Source: Thermococcus sp. M39 (lineage in GTDB: Archaea; Methanobacteriota_B; Thermococci; Thermococcales; Thermococcaceae). Taken from it: a DNA stretch of 64,000 nt. The stretch spans positions 310,001 through 374,000 of the forward strand of contig NZ_SNUG01000003.1 of NCBI RefSeq assembly GCF_012027325.1, in the 5' to 3' direction. Below are positions 1 to 11,705 of this stretch, one piece after another (the stretch's first letter is position 1; every line of letters starts with the position of its first letter). The translations under genes and the position numbers were made by a program. The notes beneath the pieces were generated by a model. It did not search any database and was not told where the DNA came from. It was given only the letters and a program-made list of their open reading frames with translations.

Positions 1-127
1 AATGGTGAGCAACAAAATTACCGAAAACAAGGTCACCATGGTGTTTGAGGAGAAGAAAATCTGTGGGCCTGGGATTGTCGTGGGATTAGCTTTACTACCG
101 CTGCTTCTGAGAAAACGCAGGAGGTGA
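1..127 (+). CDS. C-terminal end of a CGP-CTERM surface protein (partial)
   Basis: Only the last 42 codons are inside the window, read from base 2. The tail has a Cys-Gly-Pro triplet, then a hydrophobic stretch (GIVVGLALLPLLL), then RKRRR and the stop. This is the layout of the CGP-CTERM sorting signal known from Thermococcales: cleavage or lipid attachment is thought to occur at the Cys, and the hydrophobic segment plus basic end anchors the precursor. The protein is therefore probably exported and tethered to the outside of the membrane. Its main domain lies upstream and cannot be named. The stop overlaps the ribosome-binding sequence of the next gene, so the two may be cotranscribed. Confidence 0.75.
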   Translation, partial: MVSNKITENKVTMVFEEKKICGPGIVVGLALLPLLLRKRRR

Positions 128-131
128 AGCA

Positions 132-1463
132 ATGGATTTAGACTTCTTCTTTTATCCTTCTTCCGTTGCGATATTTGGTTCTTTCAAAAAGGGAGCGATA
201 GCTTATGAAATTCTAAAAAACATTGTTGAGGGAGGCTTTGAAGGGAAGGTAATTCCCATCAATCCAAAAGGGGGAAAACTAGAAATTTCTGGAAAGAAGT
301 TTGGGATAAAGAAAAAGCTCGACGAAAAAGTGGACGTTGCTATAATAGCAATTCCCGCAAAGCTAGTTCCGGAATTAATTGAGGAAATTGGGGACAAAAT
401 TAAGGGTGCCGTTGTTATTTCTGCTGGTTTTAGTGAGATTGGAAATATTGAACTTGAGAGAGAATTGGTTAAAAAAGCGAGAGGGAAGGGAGTTAGAATT
501 ATTGGACCAAACTGTGCTGGAATCTTTGGAGTTCATGGCAAATTCTTCAGTTCCTTTGAGGTTAGGGTTGAAAAAGGAGGCTTAGCTTTAATTTCTCAAA
601 GCGGAGCCTTTGGTGGAGCAGCTTTAGCAATGGGGAATGAAGAAGGAATTGGCTTCTCCGCTTTTGTATCCTATGGAAACGCCGCAGATTTAACGGAGAG
701 CGACTTTTTAAGATACTTCGCTGACGATGAGAATACTAGGATAATAGCTTTGTACATTGAAGGTGTCAAAGATGGGAGAAAGTTCATTGAAGCTTTGAAA
801 TATGCTACATCCAAAAAGCCCGTGATAATTTTAAAAGCTGGAAAGAGCGAGAGCGGTTCAAAGGCTGCTCAGAGCCATACTGGTTCATTAGCTGGCAGCT
901 ATGAAATTTATAAAGCAGCATTTGCCCAGTTTGGCGCAATAGAGGTTGAAGAGATGGAGGAGCTTTTTGATGCCGCCAAGGCCTTTGAGATGTATGAGAA
1001 AGCTGGAAAGAGAATAGCAATTATAACAAACTCTGGCGGGCCTGGAGTTTTGGCAACGGACAAAGCTGAACGCTTAGGCTTGGAGATTGCAAAGCTTAGT
1101 GAGGAAACTGTAAAAGCTCTCAGAGAATTTCTACCTCCCCAGTGTTCCGTTAAGAATCCCATAGACCTAATTGCGGATGCTGATTATGAAAGATACAAGA
1201 GAACAATTGAGATTGTTGGGAAAGATGAAAACGTTGACGCCTTGCTTGTAATCTGTGTGCCTCCAATTTTCATCCCAAGTGAAGAGATAGCAAAAGCTGT
1301 AATTGATGCAAAATGCGAGAAGCCAATAATAGTGAACTTCATGGCTGGAGAGCTCGTTAGAGAAGGAGTTAAGCTTCTGGCGGAGAGAGGAATTAAGAAC
1401 TTTCTAACACCCGAAAGAGCGGCAAAAGCACTGTATTGGCTCAGCTTGAGGGAAAAGATTTAA
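132..1463 (+). CDS. ADP-forming acyl-CoA synthetase, alpha subunit
   Basis: This subunit of ADP-forming acetate/acyl-CoA ligase converts an acyl-CoA plus ADP and Pi to the acid, CoA and ATP, the energy-conserving step of peptide and sugar fermentation in Thermococcales. The order is an N-terminal CoA-binding Rossmann domain (residues about 5-130), a ligase-CoA domain with SQSGAFGG near residue 155, and a second ligase domain. SHTGSLAG near 248-255 carries the histidine that is phosphorylated in this family. The 443-residue length fits a separate alpha subunit without the ATP-grasp beta part, which must be encoded elsewhere. AGGAGGTGA sits just before the ATG. Which acid is preferred among the several paralogues cannot be told from sequence. 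Confidence 0.88.
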   Translation: MDLDFFFYPSSVAIFGSFKKGAIAYEILKNIVEGGFEGKVIPINPKGGKLEISGKKFGIKKKLDEKVDVAIIAIPAKLVPELIEEIGDKIKGAVVISAGFSEIGNIELERELVKKARGKGVRIIGPNCAGIFGVHGKFFSSFEVRVEKGGLALISQSGAFGGAALAMGNEEGIGFSAFVSYGNAADLTESDFLRYFADDENTRIIALYIEGVKDGRKFIEALKYATSKKPVIILKAGKSESGSKAAQSHTGSLAGSYEIYKAAFAQFGAIEVEEMEELFDAAKAFEMYEKAGKRIAIITNSGGPGVLATDKAERLGLEIAKLSEETVKALREFLPPQCSVKNPIDLIADADYERYKRTIEIVGKDENVDALLVICVPPIFIPSEEIAKAVIDAKCEKPIIVNFMAGELVREGVKLLAERGIKNFLTPERAAKALYWLSLREKI

Positions 1464-2018
<555 letters not shown>

Positions 2019-2106
2019 AGAGAATAAGTACCTGTTTTTATGTTTTAAGTTTTGTCAATTTTTCTTGCAAATTCTTTATGTTTACAATAACCCTAAATGT
2101 TTTTAA

Positions 2107-3854
<1,748 letters not shown>

Positions 3855-3884
3855 GTGAATTTATGTGGCTTACTGTCAGATTGC

Positions 3885-5051
3885 CTATACATTAAACAGA
3901 GTTGAACCCTTATTTATGATATCAAAGATTCTAGGGAAGTCAATTATCATGCCATGTCCAGGATAGAACTTTTTTCTAGCGATTTTTCCGAAATATTTAT
4001 CGTAAGCATAGGGAAGTCTGATTCTGTCAAATCTAAAATCTTCCGTGCTTATGTAAAAATTGTACTCTTCCTTCAATTTGTTTTTAATACATTCAAGCCA
4101 TTTGCTTTCATCTAGTAGACACTCATCATTCATAGTCTCCTTCATTGCTTCTTGAATTTTATAAATCTTCGACAAAACTTGATAATGGCCCCCATAAATA
4201 AGCAGAACGTAAGTTACCAAATCCCTAAATTCATTACTATCACTTCCTAATCTCTCCCCCAACAGTAGCAAGTTCAATCCCAGAGCTGTAATCTTACCAT
4301 TTTTGTCAATCAATCCATTTTGGACAAAAAACAATTTGTAATTGAGTATGTATGAATTCTTACTAGCTTCACTAAAGCGTGAAGACAATATTTCTTCCCA
4401 AACACGATTGAATACATCATCCATAATACTCGATGATTCTCTTTTTTCCAACATTACTCTCTCTACTATTTTTAAGACATCATAAACCTCTTCAGGCCTT
4501 GTATCCCTCCAATAAGAATAAGAGCGCTTTATTTTGGTAATCATAGCACTAACAGTATCCGAATCCAGTGTATCATATATAGGCTCAGCTTCTCTTATCA
4601 GCTCAACTTTATTTGGATTATTGCTATTGTATGAGATGATCCCAATTTTCAAATTATGCCTAGTTATGATTTTTTCGACAAACTGAACACCGTCGAAATC
4701 TTCTCTAATCGAGAACTCTGGAATGACGAGATACGAAACAGGAAAAACAAGGGTATATGCCAATGCTTGGCCAATAGCCGTTAAATATTCATGCTTCATT
4801 GCATAAGGAGGCTTTAGCTCAAAGGCTACTGGAACCATAATTCCAGAATCAACACTTACCAAATTTTTAAGTTTTTTAGGTGTAATCTTTCTCATCTCAA
4901 CAAATCTATAGGGCATATATATAAAATCGGGTTTTGGAAAATCGATAGACACATTTGTTATGAACATATCTTTAAAGTGGTCTCGGTACTTCTTCAAAAT
5001 TGCTTGTGAGACCACATCCACCAACTCATTGTGAGTCAAGATTTCATTCAT
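3885..5051 (-). CDS. Putative PD-(D/E)XK nuclease of a restriction-modification cassette
   Basis: I do not recognise a named family. A nuclease-like core is visible in the N-terminal quarter: D42 in KPDFIY, then E78-L-K80 in VPVAFELKPP, then a helix with GQALAYT near residue 95. This matches the D...ExK...Q spacing of PD-(D/E)XK enzymes, where a Gln in the next helix is common. The remaining 270 residues are mixed helical and may recognise DNA. It is the last gene of a minus-strand trio (methylase at 9557-6120, a second nuclease-like protein at 6075-5110, then this gene after a 58-base gap). The inferred role is the restriction subunit, or one of two. The AT-rich codon use of the trio suggests transfer. 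Confidence 0.55.
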   Translation of the reverse strand: MNEILTHNELVDVVSQAILKKYRDHFKDMFITNVSIDFPKPDFIYMPYRFVEMRKITPKKLKNLVSVDSGIMVPVAFELKPPYAMKHEYLTAIGQALAYTLVFPVSYLVIPEFSIREDFDGVQFVEKIITRHNLKIGIISYNSNNPNKVELIREAEPIYDTLDSDTVSAMITKIKRSYSYWRDTRPEEVYDVLKIVERVMLEKRESSSIMDDVFNRVWEEILSSRFSEASKNSYILNYKLFFVQNGLIDKNGKITALGLNLLLLGERLGSDSNEFRDLVTYVLLIYGGHYQVLSKIYKIQEAMKETMNDECLLDESKWLECIKNKLKEEYNFYISTEDFRFDRIRLPYAYDKYFGKIARKKFYPGHGMIIDFPRIFDIINKGSTLFNV

Positions 5052-5109
5052 TTTTTCTCCCCAAATGCGTTATACTAGCATTTTTAAAATATTTCACTTT
5101 CATACGCAT

Positions 5110-6075
5110 TTACCACAATTTTTCCAGTTTCCCGTCCTTTGTAATTTTTATACCATACTTGACTATCCAAGATCCATCAGCCGTTTTTTCAAATGGAAAC
5201 TCTCCAGTTTTAGCCTTCATTTTTTCAACGTCTATCCTTTCAAGGAATTTAATGAGAGAATCATTAGAATTCGGCAACTGTTTTAAGAGATATCTCGCTT
5301 GAGGCAAGCATCCAATGCTCTCAAGCTCACTCTTTAAGGCATTGAGGCCTTTCTTGAACCATAGTACCGGAAAATAAACAACTGTTGCTTTTGTCCCCCT
5401 ATTTCCGCTGTAATAACTTTTATCAGCCAGTCTCATCAATGCAATGTCTTGAGAATATTCATCTTCACAAGCCTCTAAAAATTTTGATGCCTCATCAAAT
5501 TCTATATAGATTCTCTTCTCTTTTCTTCGTATTTCTGATATATACCCTAAAATTTCGTCATCAGTGATTTTCCCGTTAAACTTCACATTATCATAACTTA
5601 AGAAGTCTTGTTTAATTATACCAATATTCTCCTTTGCTTTTTCCCAAAGATCTGAAAATTTAGCCCACAGCCAGATGTCTTTAGATAGCCCACAATTTTG
5701 AACGTATTTTTCAGCCCCCTTTTTACCTTCTGCGTAGTCAACATGTATAACATAGTACACAGGAAGACCTAAGAGTTCCTCGATTTTCAAGTAATCAGCC
5801 AAACGGTATAATTCAATTCCGAAGTGGCAGGTAGAAGTTGGATACTTTCTCTTTATTTCTACCCATACTATCGGACAGTTATCTCTAATAATAAGGGCAT
5901 CTGGGCCAATATATCCACATATTTTGTAAGCTCCGTTCACATTTTGCTGATTTAGCCTAACTTCATAAGAAGAGTGTTTCTCTAATTCATCCTTAAATCT
6001 CAATTCACTTCTCTCTCCCCGCTCTCTATCTCTTGATCTATTTACTGCCCATGGAGTCATTTGATTTTCCTCCAT
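5110..6075 (-). CDS. Putative PD-(D/E)XK nuclease, middle gene of the restriction-modification cassette
   Basis: No named family is recognised. The N-terminal half has a PD-(D/E)XK-like layout: a leading helix ELRFKDELE (about 24-32), GPDALII with D59, then PIVWVEIKRK with E73-I-K75, followed by the helix-strand FGIELYRLADYLKIEE and VYYVIHV. This resembles Holliday-junction-resolvase or restriction-type cores, where a DNA end or site is cut with Mg2+. The C-terminal half (about 170-321) is of unknown fold. It lies 44 bases after the methylase stop and 58 before the next gene start, so the three probably form one transcript. Having two different nuclease-like genes in one cassette is unusual. 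Confidence 0.55.
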   Translation of the reverse strand: MEENQMTPWAVNRSRDRERGERSELRFKDELEKHSSYEVRLNQQNVNGAYKICGYIGPDALIIRDNCPIVWVEIKRKYPTSTCHFGIELYRLADYLKIEELLGLPVYYVIHVDYAEGKKGAEKYVQNCGLSKDIWLWAKFSDLWEKAKENIGIIKQDFLSYDNVKFNGKITDDEILGYISEIRRKEKRIYIEFDEASKFLEACEDEYSQDIALMRLADKSYYSGNRGTKATVVYFPVLWFKKGLNALKSELESIGCLPQARYLLKQLPNSNDSLIKFLERIDVEKMKAKTGEFPFEKTADGSWIVKYGIKITKDGKLEKLW

Positions 6076-6119
6076 AAAGTAATATTGTTATATTTTGAGT
6101 GGTTATAAGTTTAAAAGTA

Positions 6120-9100
6120 TTATTGTATCTTAAAAATCCGTACTAGGGGGTGTGCCTTCAAAGTTGAGAGTACACTTTTAACTAAGATATCATTAACAAC
6201 TCCATTATAACTCCGGATAATCATCCCCAAAATTTCTTTCTTCAGTTCATCTAAGCTGTTTTCCTCTTGCATTCTTTGTTGTGTTAAAGTAGATTCCCAG
6301 TAAAGATGATGATACCTATCATACGGAATTTGTATCAATTTAGAATCTAAATACTCAACGAAACTGTAGAGATTTATATTTCCAACAATCTCCTCTAGAT
6401 ATCCAAGGGAAATAATTGCATTAATTAGGCCTTTAAAGTATCTAGTTATTTTTCGCAGCTCAGAGTCATCATTTAAGGTTTCTAAAAAGAGAATGTAATC
6501 TACCATCCTCTCAACTATCTTTACGAACTTCTCATTCTTTGGAATTAGAATCGGTGTCTGATCCGCGTATTTCCCAACAAAATCCATGCTCCTTATGGCG
6601 TTCACGTAGATGTATTTATAAACGAACCAGTTTAAAATATCAGAATTAAGAAGTGCCACCACGTATTTTGGCGTTATTCCAAGTGCAGCGGCTTTTTCGT
6701 TGAGTTTAAAGTTAGTAACAGTATTAACATTAGGGACGTTGGAAGATGGCGGGATTGTGCTCATTAATTCAATATGAGGCACAGGATTCTCAATGTGTGC
6801 GACAATTCTCTGAGTTATAATATCCCCTGGAGTAAATCCACCTGATTTTTCTAGCATCTTCTTATGAATATAGCCAAACCCTCTTATTTTATACCTCCCA
6901 ATGTCCTTGCCCCTAATTATCGGAATCATATCATTGCTTGACAAAGAATCCTGCACATACCGGTTTAAACTGAGACCCCTATAATTTTTAGAGATTTCAC
7001 CCAATCTGATGCTTTTAGAAGTAATAAGCTCATACAATCTTAACCTATTCTCATCAAATTCCGTAATAAAGCGCTCCGTAGTTAGAAAGCTTCTAGGAAT
7101 CTTTGTTGGTGAAGTAGAATACTTAGATAAGCGGCCAATATACAAGTTATGCACAATTACATGCTCAGAGATGGGAGGTGACTTTTTATAGATGATCGTG
7201 CACATTTCTAATTTCACGTCTCCAAATGCCCTGCTGTTATCCACGACTCTTCTAAGATCAACTTTTGTTAACAGGAGTGCTCTAACTCTGCCCCATTCCT
7301 CAATATACAAAAGGGATTTGGGCACTATCATGCCAAAATACCCCTGATACCTTAATAATTGAAAAGCTCTCTCTATGAACAGCCCTGCAGCATTTCTAGT
7401 TCCTTTCAATTCTCCTTCAGATGTACTGACCACATATAACCGAGTAACGATCCTTTTTTCAATATCTGAAAGTATATCACCATAAGGTGGATTTCCGATA
7501 ATAATATCAAATCCCCTTCTTTCAGCCTTTTTGGACTCGTAGAATACTTCTGGAAACTCCAATATCCAGTGGAAGTATCCAATTTTTTCTAAATCTTTCT
7601 GAGTGAGTATAACTCCTCTTTTCTCGAGGTAATATAAGAATTCCTCGTTAAGGTTACTGTTAAATGCCTCAGTAACATACTCCAAAAGGTCTCGTATTTC
7701 CTTTGCAAACTTTAAATTCAGGGAGACAAGCATAATATTCATCAGTTTGGCTTTGAACTCAAGAACCTTCTTGATACCTTCAACACTAACTGGCTGTTCA
7801 TATATTTTCTTTATCTCTTTAACCAACTCAAATATCCTGATCCCCAATTGTTTATCCATTCTCTTTAAATAATCCTCAAGTTCCTTCGTAATACTCAAAT
7901 GAAGCGATCTTCTTGGTTTTGATATTTCTTTCTTAGTGGTTCTGCTTAGAAACTCTGTTAAGGTTGTCTGTTTTTCTTTTATGGCATTTCTTTCAAAACC
8001 AGAGAAATCAACAAAGCCTATTAAACTATTTCCACTTCTCAGATTAAAGTGGGCGTTAGGAAATTCAACAAAGATTCTCTTTTTAGCATCAAAATGCTTT
8101 GCAAGAGTTAGGAACATCCTAGCCCTCGCAACATTAATGGCACTTCTCTGGATGTCCACACCATAGATGTTCTTTGGGATTATTACGTGAAACTTCACTT
8201 TTAGCTTAAATTCATCTTCATTAGAAATTGAAAACAAATCCTCTCTTTGGATATTGCCGTTTTCATCAGCTATTATTATTGAGAAAATGCCTTCATTGAA
8301 TCCTAGCTCTTCTGCTTTCTTTTTAAGAACTTCATAGATTTCAACTAAAACATCTATCGCAGTCTCTAAAAAGTGCCCGCTTCCACAAGCAGGATCTACT
8401 ATCCTCAAATCCTGCAGAGTCTCATACAGATATTTGTATTTTTCAACATCCCTCTCTTTTTCAAAGAATTCTTGGAGAGTTTTATAATTCGTGCCAAATC
8501 TCTCGTTTATTTTGTCGACGAGATAAGGATATATTGTATTCTCTGAGATGTACCTTGTAATTACTTCGGGAGTATAATAAGCACCTTTTTCTTTTCTTTC
8601 TTCTGCGGTCATCAGCTTCTCAAAGATTGCACCTAGAACAAACTCATCAATATTACCCTCAGCCCAATCCCTACTTTCAAATAAGTTCAGAATTGGCACA
8701 TCCTCTGGAGTAAGCCCCTTAGGGTCCACTTTAATCAATTTTTCGGTAGCGTTATCAATATAAAACACATTATCGGGAATTTCCACCTTTTGCAAAAGAT
8801 CATCAAAGTCCCCATCCTCACTTAAAAAGGGAGCAGGACCTGTAACAACAATTTTCCCAAACCTATCATCAACATCTTTCCTGGGCCCACTTTTCATAAT
8901 TCCAAAAAGGTTAAGCAGAAATTCATAATAGGTTTTGAACCCAAGATTCTTATACTCCCTAAATTTGTCAATAAGATATCTTGGGTTGCCATCCAAAAAG
9001 CCCTTTTCTTGGAGATACCAAATTATCAATAATTGCATCACCAAATTATCTGCGAACTCCTCCTTCTTTTTATCATCAGAGATTCCTCCAATATTTCTGA

Positions 9101-9557
9101 TTAAATTTTCCCTTGCTTTAAGATACAATTGGTAGAATTCCTCAATGACATCTGTTCTATCAAATAGAAATTCCCATCTTTCAGGATCCGCTACATCTTG
9201 CAAAAACTTCTTGAATTTCTTTTCAAACGCGGGGGTTATTTTGTCAAGGGATTTCCTAAGAACAACTACTTTGGGAGCTAAACCCCACATGACTTTTCTC
9301 AAAAAGACAATATAATTATCCACAAAAAGAATACCATATTTCTTTCTCTCATTCCCAACAGATTCTTCAATTTCCTTTCTCAATTTGTCAAGAGACTCTC
9401 TATAACTATCGCCTTTCCTCACAACAAGCAACTCGATTCCAGGCTCACCATCATAAGAACCGATAACAAATTCACCCTCTCTAATTTCTTTATACCCTTT
9501 TTTTCTTAAATATTCTACCAGTCCCTCATATGTTAATAATTTTTTAAATGCAACCAC
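6120..9557 (-). CDS. Eco57I-type adenine-specific DNA methyltransferase (type IIG-like)
   Basis: This large N6-adenine methylase has the Eco57I/type IIG architecture: an N-terminal helical region (to about 310), KGAYYTP near 325, the SAM motif DPACGSGHFL near 390, catalytic motif IV IGNPPYGD near 687, and a C-terminal TaqI-like specificity region to about 1140. Motifs I and IV are intact, so activity is plausible. No convincing PD-(D/E)XK core is seen in its N-terminus, unlike true type IIG enzymes; the two downstream genes may supply cleavage. The frame opens at GTG 9569, but GTG 9557 is preferred because GGTGGT lies just upstream of it. The gene is AT-rich and divides the Kae1/DUF835 block from the NAD kinase operon. 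Confidence 0.85.
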   Translation of the reverse strand: MVAFKKLLTYEGLVEYLRKKGYKEIREGEFVIGSYDGEPGIELLVVRKGDSYRESLDKLRKEIEESVGNERKKYGILFVDNYIVFLRKVMWGLAPKVVVLRKSLDKITPAFEKKFKKFLQDVADPERWEFLFDRTDVIEEFYQLYLKARENLIRNIGGISDDKKKEEFADNLVMQLLIIWYLQEKGFLDGNPRYLIDKFREYKNLGFKTYYEFLLNLFGIMKSGPRKDVDDRFGKIVVTGPAPFLSEDGDFDDLLQKVEIPDNVFYIDNATEKLIKVDPKGLTPEDVPILNLFESRDWAEGNIDEFVLGAIFEKLMTAEERKEKGAYYTPEVITRYISENTIYPYLVDKINERFGTNYKTLQEFFEKERDVEKYKYLYETLQDLRIVDPACGSGHFLETAIDVLVEIYEVLKKKAEELGFNEGIFSIIIADENGNIQREDLFSISNEDEFKLKVKFHVIIPKNIYGVDIQRSAINVARARMFLTLAKHFDAKKRIFVEFPNAHFNLRSGNSLIGFVDFSGFERNAIKEKQTTLTEFLSRTTKKEISKPRRSLHLSITKELEDYLKRMDKQLGIRIFELVKEIKKIYEQPVSVEGIKKVLEFKAKLMNIMLVSLNLKFAKEIRDLLEYVTEAFNSNLNEEFLYYLEKRGVILTQKDLEKIGYFHWILEFPEVFYESKKAERRGFDIIIGNPPYGDILSDIEKRIVTRLYVVSTSEGELKGTRNAAGLFIERAFQLLRYQGYFGMIVPKSLLYIEEWGRVRALLLTKVDLRRVVDNSRAFGDVKLEMCTIIYKKSPPISEHVIVHNLYIGRLSKYSTSPTKIPRSFLTTERFITEFDENRLRLYELITSKSIRLGEISKNYRGLSLNRYVQDSLSSNDMIPIIRGKDIGRYKIRGFGYIHKKMLEKSGGFTPGDIITQRIVAHIENPVPHIELMSTIPPSSNVPNVNTVTNFKLNEKAAALGITPKYVVALLNSDILNWFVYKYIYVNAIRSMDFVGKYADQTPILIPKNEKFVKIVERMVDYILFLETLNDDSELRKITRYFKGLINAIISLGYLEEIVGNINLYSFVEYLDSKLIQIPYDRYHHLYWESTLTQQRMQEENSLDELKKEILGMIIRSYNGVVNDILVKSVLSTLKAHPLVRIFKIQ

Positions 9558-9726
9558 TAATACCACCACACAATACTCTTGTAACTGAGTTTTTTATCGA
9601 TATCGGCTCTAATGTATCTAAAAATCAGTCTGAGTTAATCTTTTTAAAAACACTAAAAACTCCAACAAGATTTGTGTTTCCAATTTTACTCCCCACTTGC
9701 TAACATCATCAGAGAAAAGCAGAAAT

Positions 9727-10563
9727 TCAAAACTTCTTCTTGATTTTCAGAGTGTATTTTGGATATATCTCTTTAGAAAAGCGAATGAACTTTGTTTTTC
9801 TAGGAGACTTTTTAATAGTTATTTCAACATCTGGGCTCAAATATGTATAAAATTGACCATCAATTGCCAGAATGACGTTTCTGTTTAGAGTCATGACTCT
9901 AATGCTGATCTTAGAAGTCGCCGGAACGACCATTGGGCGAGAGCTTAATGCTATTGGAGCAAGAGGAGCTATAACAATTCCATCAATCCTCGGGTCTAAA
10001 AAAGGCCCACCTGCAGACATCGCATAGCCTGTTGATCCAGTGGGAGTTGAAACTATAAGGCCATCAGAGCGAACTTCATCAGCCAACCCATCATCAACGT
10101 AATATTTTAAGTGCATTATCTTACCAGGAATTCCAGTTAAGATTGCAACTTCATTCAAAGCGTCTGGAACGGTGTTTTCTCCATTTAAATAAGTCCTCAG
10201 CTTTATTCTTTCGTCGATGTAGTAATCACCTTCAATCAGCTTATTTATGGCAAAAAATGCTTCATTTGGCTCCACTTCAGTTAAAAAGCCCAACGTCCCC
10301 ATGTTAATCCCTAAAATTGGAATGTCCTTTTTGGTGCGGTGCTCAATCCTTAAGATAGTCCCATCTCCTCCAATCGCAATTATAACATCAACATCCATAT
10401 TCTCAAGAGGAACAACATCTTCCTCGTTAAAATGGGGAAAGTGTTTATGAGTCTCGATATCCACAAAAACCTCAAATCCACTAACCTTGAGGAAATCGTA
10501 AACTCTGTACGCCAGCTTTAATGCCGCCTCCTTATCCCTTCTCGCCACTACGCCAAACTTCAT
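9727..10563 (-). CDS. nadK: NAD(+)/NADH kinase
   Basis: It phosphorylates NAD(H) with ATP or polyphosphate to make NADP(H) in the cytoplasm. It shows the family signature [12 protein letters not shown] with D67 of GGDGT, the loop NMGTLGFL, the catalytic [16 protein letters not shown] segment and the C-terminal beta-sandwich. The length of 278 residues is normal. The frame opens at GTG 10569, but ATG 10563 has GGTGA six bases upstream and is chosen. The start lies inside the end of the Trm112-like gene (about 30 bases overlap), and together with the upstream membrane protein and RNA methyltransferase genes this looks like the tail of one long minus-strand transcript. Confidence 0.95.
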   Translation of the reverse strand: MKFGVVARRDKEAALKLAYRVYDFLKVSGFEVFVDIETHKHFPHFNEEDVVPLENMDVDVIIAIGGDGTILRIEHRTKKDIPILGINMGTLGFLTEVEPNEAFFAINKLIEGDYYIDERIKLRTYLNGENTVPDALNEVAILTGIPGKIMHLKYYVDDGLADEVRSDGLIVSTPTGSTGYAMSAGGPFLDPRIDGIVIAPLAPIALSSRPMVVPATSKISIRVMTLNRNVILAIDGQFYTYLSPDVEITIKKSPRKTKFIRFSKEIYPKYTLKIKKKF

Positions 10564-10720
10564 TAACACTCACCACAAGCTGAGGAATACCATCAACGAT
10601 GGGATATTTTAAATTACAGCGCTCACAAAATAAATAATTTTCCTTAAGCCCTAACTCACCTCCACAGCGAGGACAGACTAAAATGTTAAGATTTTTCTTT
10701 AATTCCTCCACTTTTAACAC
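10532..10720 (-). CDS. Trm112-like zinc-ribbon protein
   Basis: This is a 62-residue protein with two CxxC knuckles (LVCPRCGG and [10 protein letters not shown]) followed by the Trm112 ending [10 protein letters not shown]. Trm112p-type proteins bind zinc and activate several methyltransferases that modify tRNA, rRNA or release factor; archaeal Trm112 is a hub for many of them. The start is probably the GTG at 10720, with no ATG available. It overlaps the preceding membrane-protein gene by about 35 bases and the NAD kinase gene by about 30, so translation is likely coupled. An RNA methyltransferase gene lies two genes upstream, but no direct partnership is shown by the sequence. Confidence 0.8.
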   Translation of the reverse strand: MLKVEELKKNLNILVCPRCGGELGLKENYLFCERCNLKYPIVDGIPQLVVSVNEVWRSGEKG

Positions 10721-11705
10721 CCAAATAAATGCTCAAAGCTCCACCAACTATGCTCGGAAGCCAGAAGGAAATAAACCTGTCAATCACTGTTGCGGTGACT
10801 GCTAAGCTCTTGTTTATACTCAAGCTTAAGTAGAGGGCCGAATTCACTGCTTCCGTTATGCCAACACCTCCGGGGAGGATGCTTATCATTCCCAACGCTA
10901 TCCCAGCCATCTGAACCATGAGAATTTTGTAAAGCTCAAGAGGATAACCTATGCTCTCAAAGACAAAGTACGTCCTGAGAATCATGAAAATCCAGAGAGC
11001 AAATGAGTAAAACATCGTCTTTATCAAAACTGCTTTGTCTTTTGAAAGTTCAACTAATGTTTCTTTGAACTCAAATATTGATTTTTTGAGCCTCTCTTCG
11101 AGCTTCTCTTCTATATCCTCAAACTTCTTTGGGAAGATCCTCTTTAAGATACCTATGATCCACTTAAGGAACTTCATTGCGAGCTTCTCATTGAAAGACA
11201 ATAGAATTGAAACAGTTAGAATTACCATCAGCGAAACTGTCGAAATTGAAAGAACTAAAAGCAAAATGTGTATCCTCAAGCTCAAGGCATATTTGAAAGC
11301 TATGAACGTAAACACCATAACTGGAATGACGTCGAGGATCCTATCTGCCATTATAGTTGCAAAAACCTGTCCATAGCCGCTTTTGGATTCTTTGCTGATA
11401 ACAACCATCCTTGCAGGTTCCCCACCAGCTCTCGCTCCTGGTGTTATGTTGTTGAAAAACACACCGATGAGGGTGGCCATGAGTATTTGTTTAAATCCAA
11501 CTTGAATGCCCGCTGTTTTCAAAAACACCCCCCACCTCAAAGCCCATGCCAAAGTCGCCAAGATTTGCATTGCCAAAGCTAAGAGAAGATAGTTGATGTC
11601 AGCACTCATCACTAACATTATGGTTTCATCTATCCCAGCCCACCAGATGAGAGCAAATATTACCAAAATTCCAATGATTATCATTGGAATTCTCTTTTTC
11701 TTCAT
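10686..11705 (-). CDS. LPG_synthase_TM (UPF0104) family membrane protein
   Basis: A polytopic membrane protein of 339 residues with about eight hydrophobic helices. The conserved features of the lysylphosphatidylglycerol synthase transmembrane/UPF0104 family are present: an N-terminal IIIGILVIFALIWW helix, LAWALRWGVFLKTAG, FNNITPGARAGGEPARM near residue 90, and the C-terminal PGGVGITEAVNS. Archaeal members include proteins linked to dolichol-phosphate sugar handling (AglD-like fusions) and flippase-like functions; the substrate here is unknown. The start overlaps the end of the RNA methyltransferase gene (ATGA type), indicating an operon. Confidence 0.8.
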   Translation of the reverse strand: MKKKRIPMIIIGILVIFALIWWAGIDETIMLVMSADINYLLLALAMQILATLAWALRWGVFLKTAGIQVGFKQILMATLIGVFFNNITPGARAGGEPARMVVISKESKSGYGQVFATIMADRILDVIPVMVFTFIAFKYALSLRIHILLLVLSISTVSLMVILTVSILLSFNEKLAMKFLKWIIGILKRIFPKKFEDIEEKLEERLKKSIFEFKETLVELSKDKAVLIKTMFYSFALWIFMILRTYFVFESIGYPLELYKILMVQMAGIALGMISILPGGVGITEAVNSALYLSLSINKSLAVTATVIDRFISFWLPSIVGGALSIYLGVKSGGIKEKS

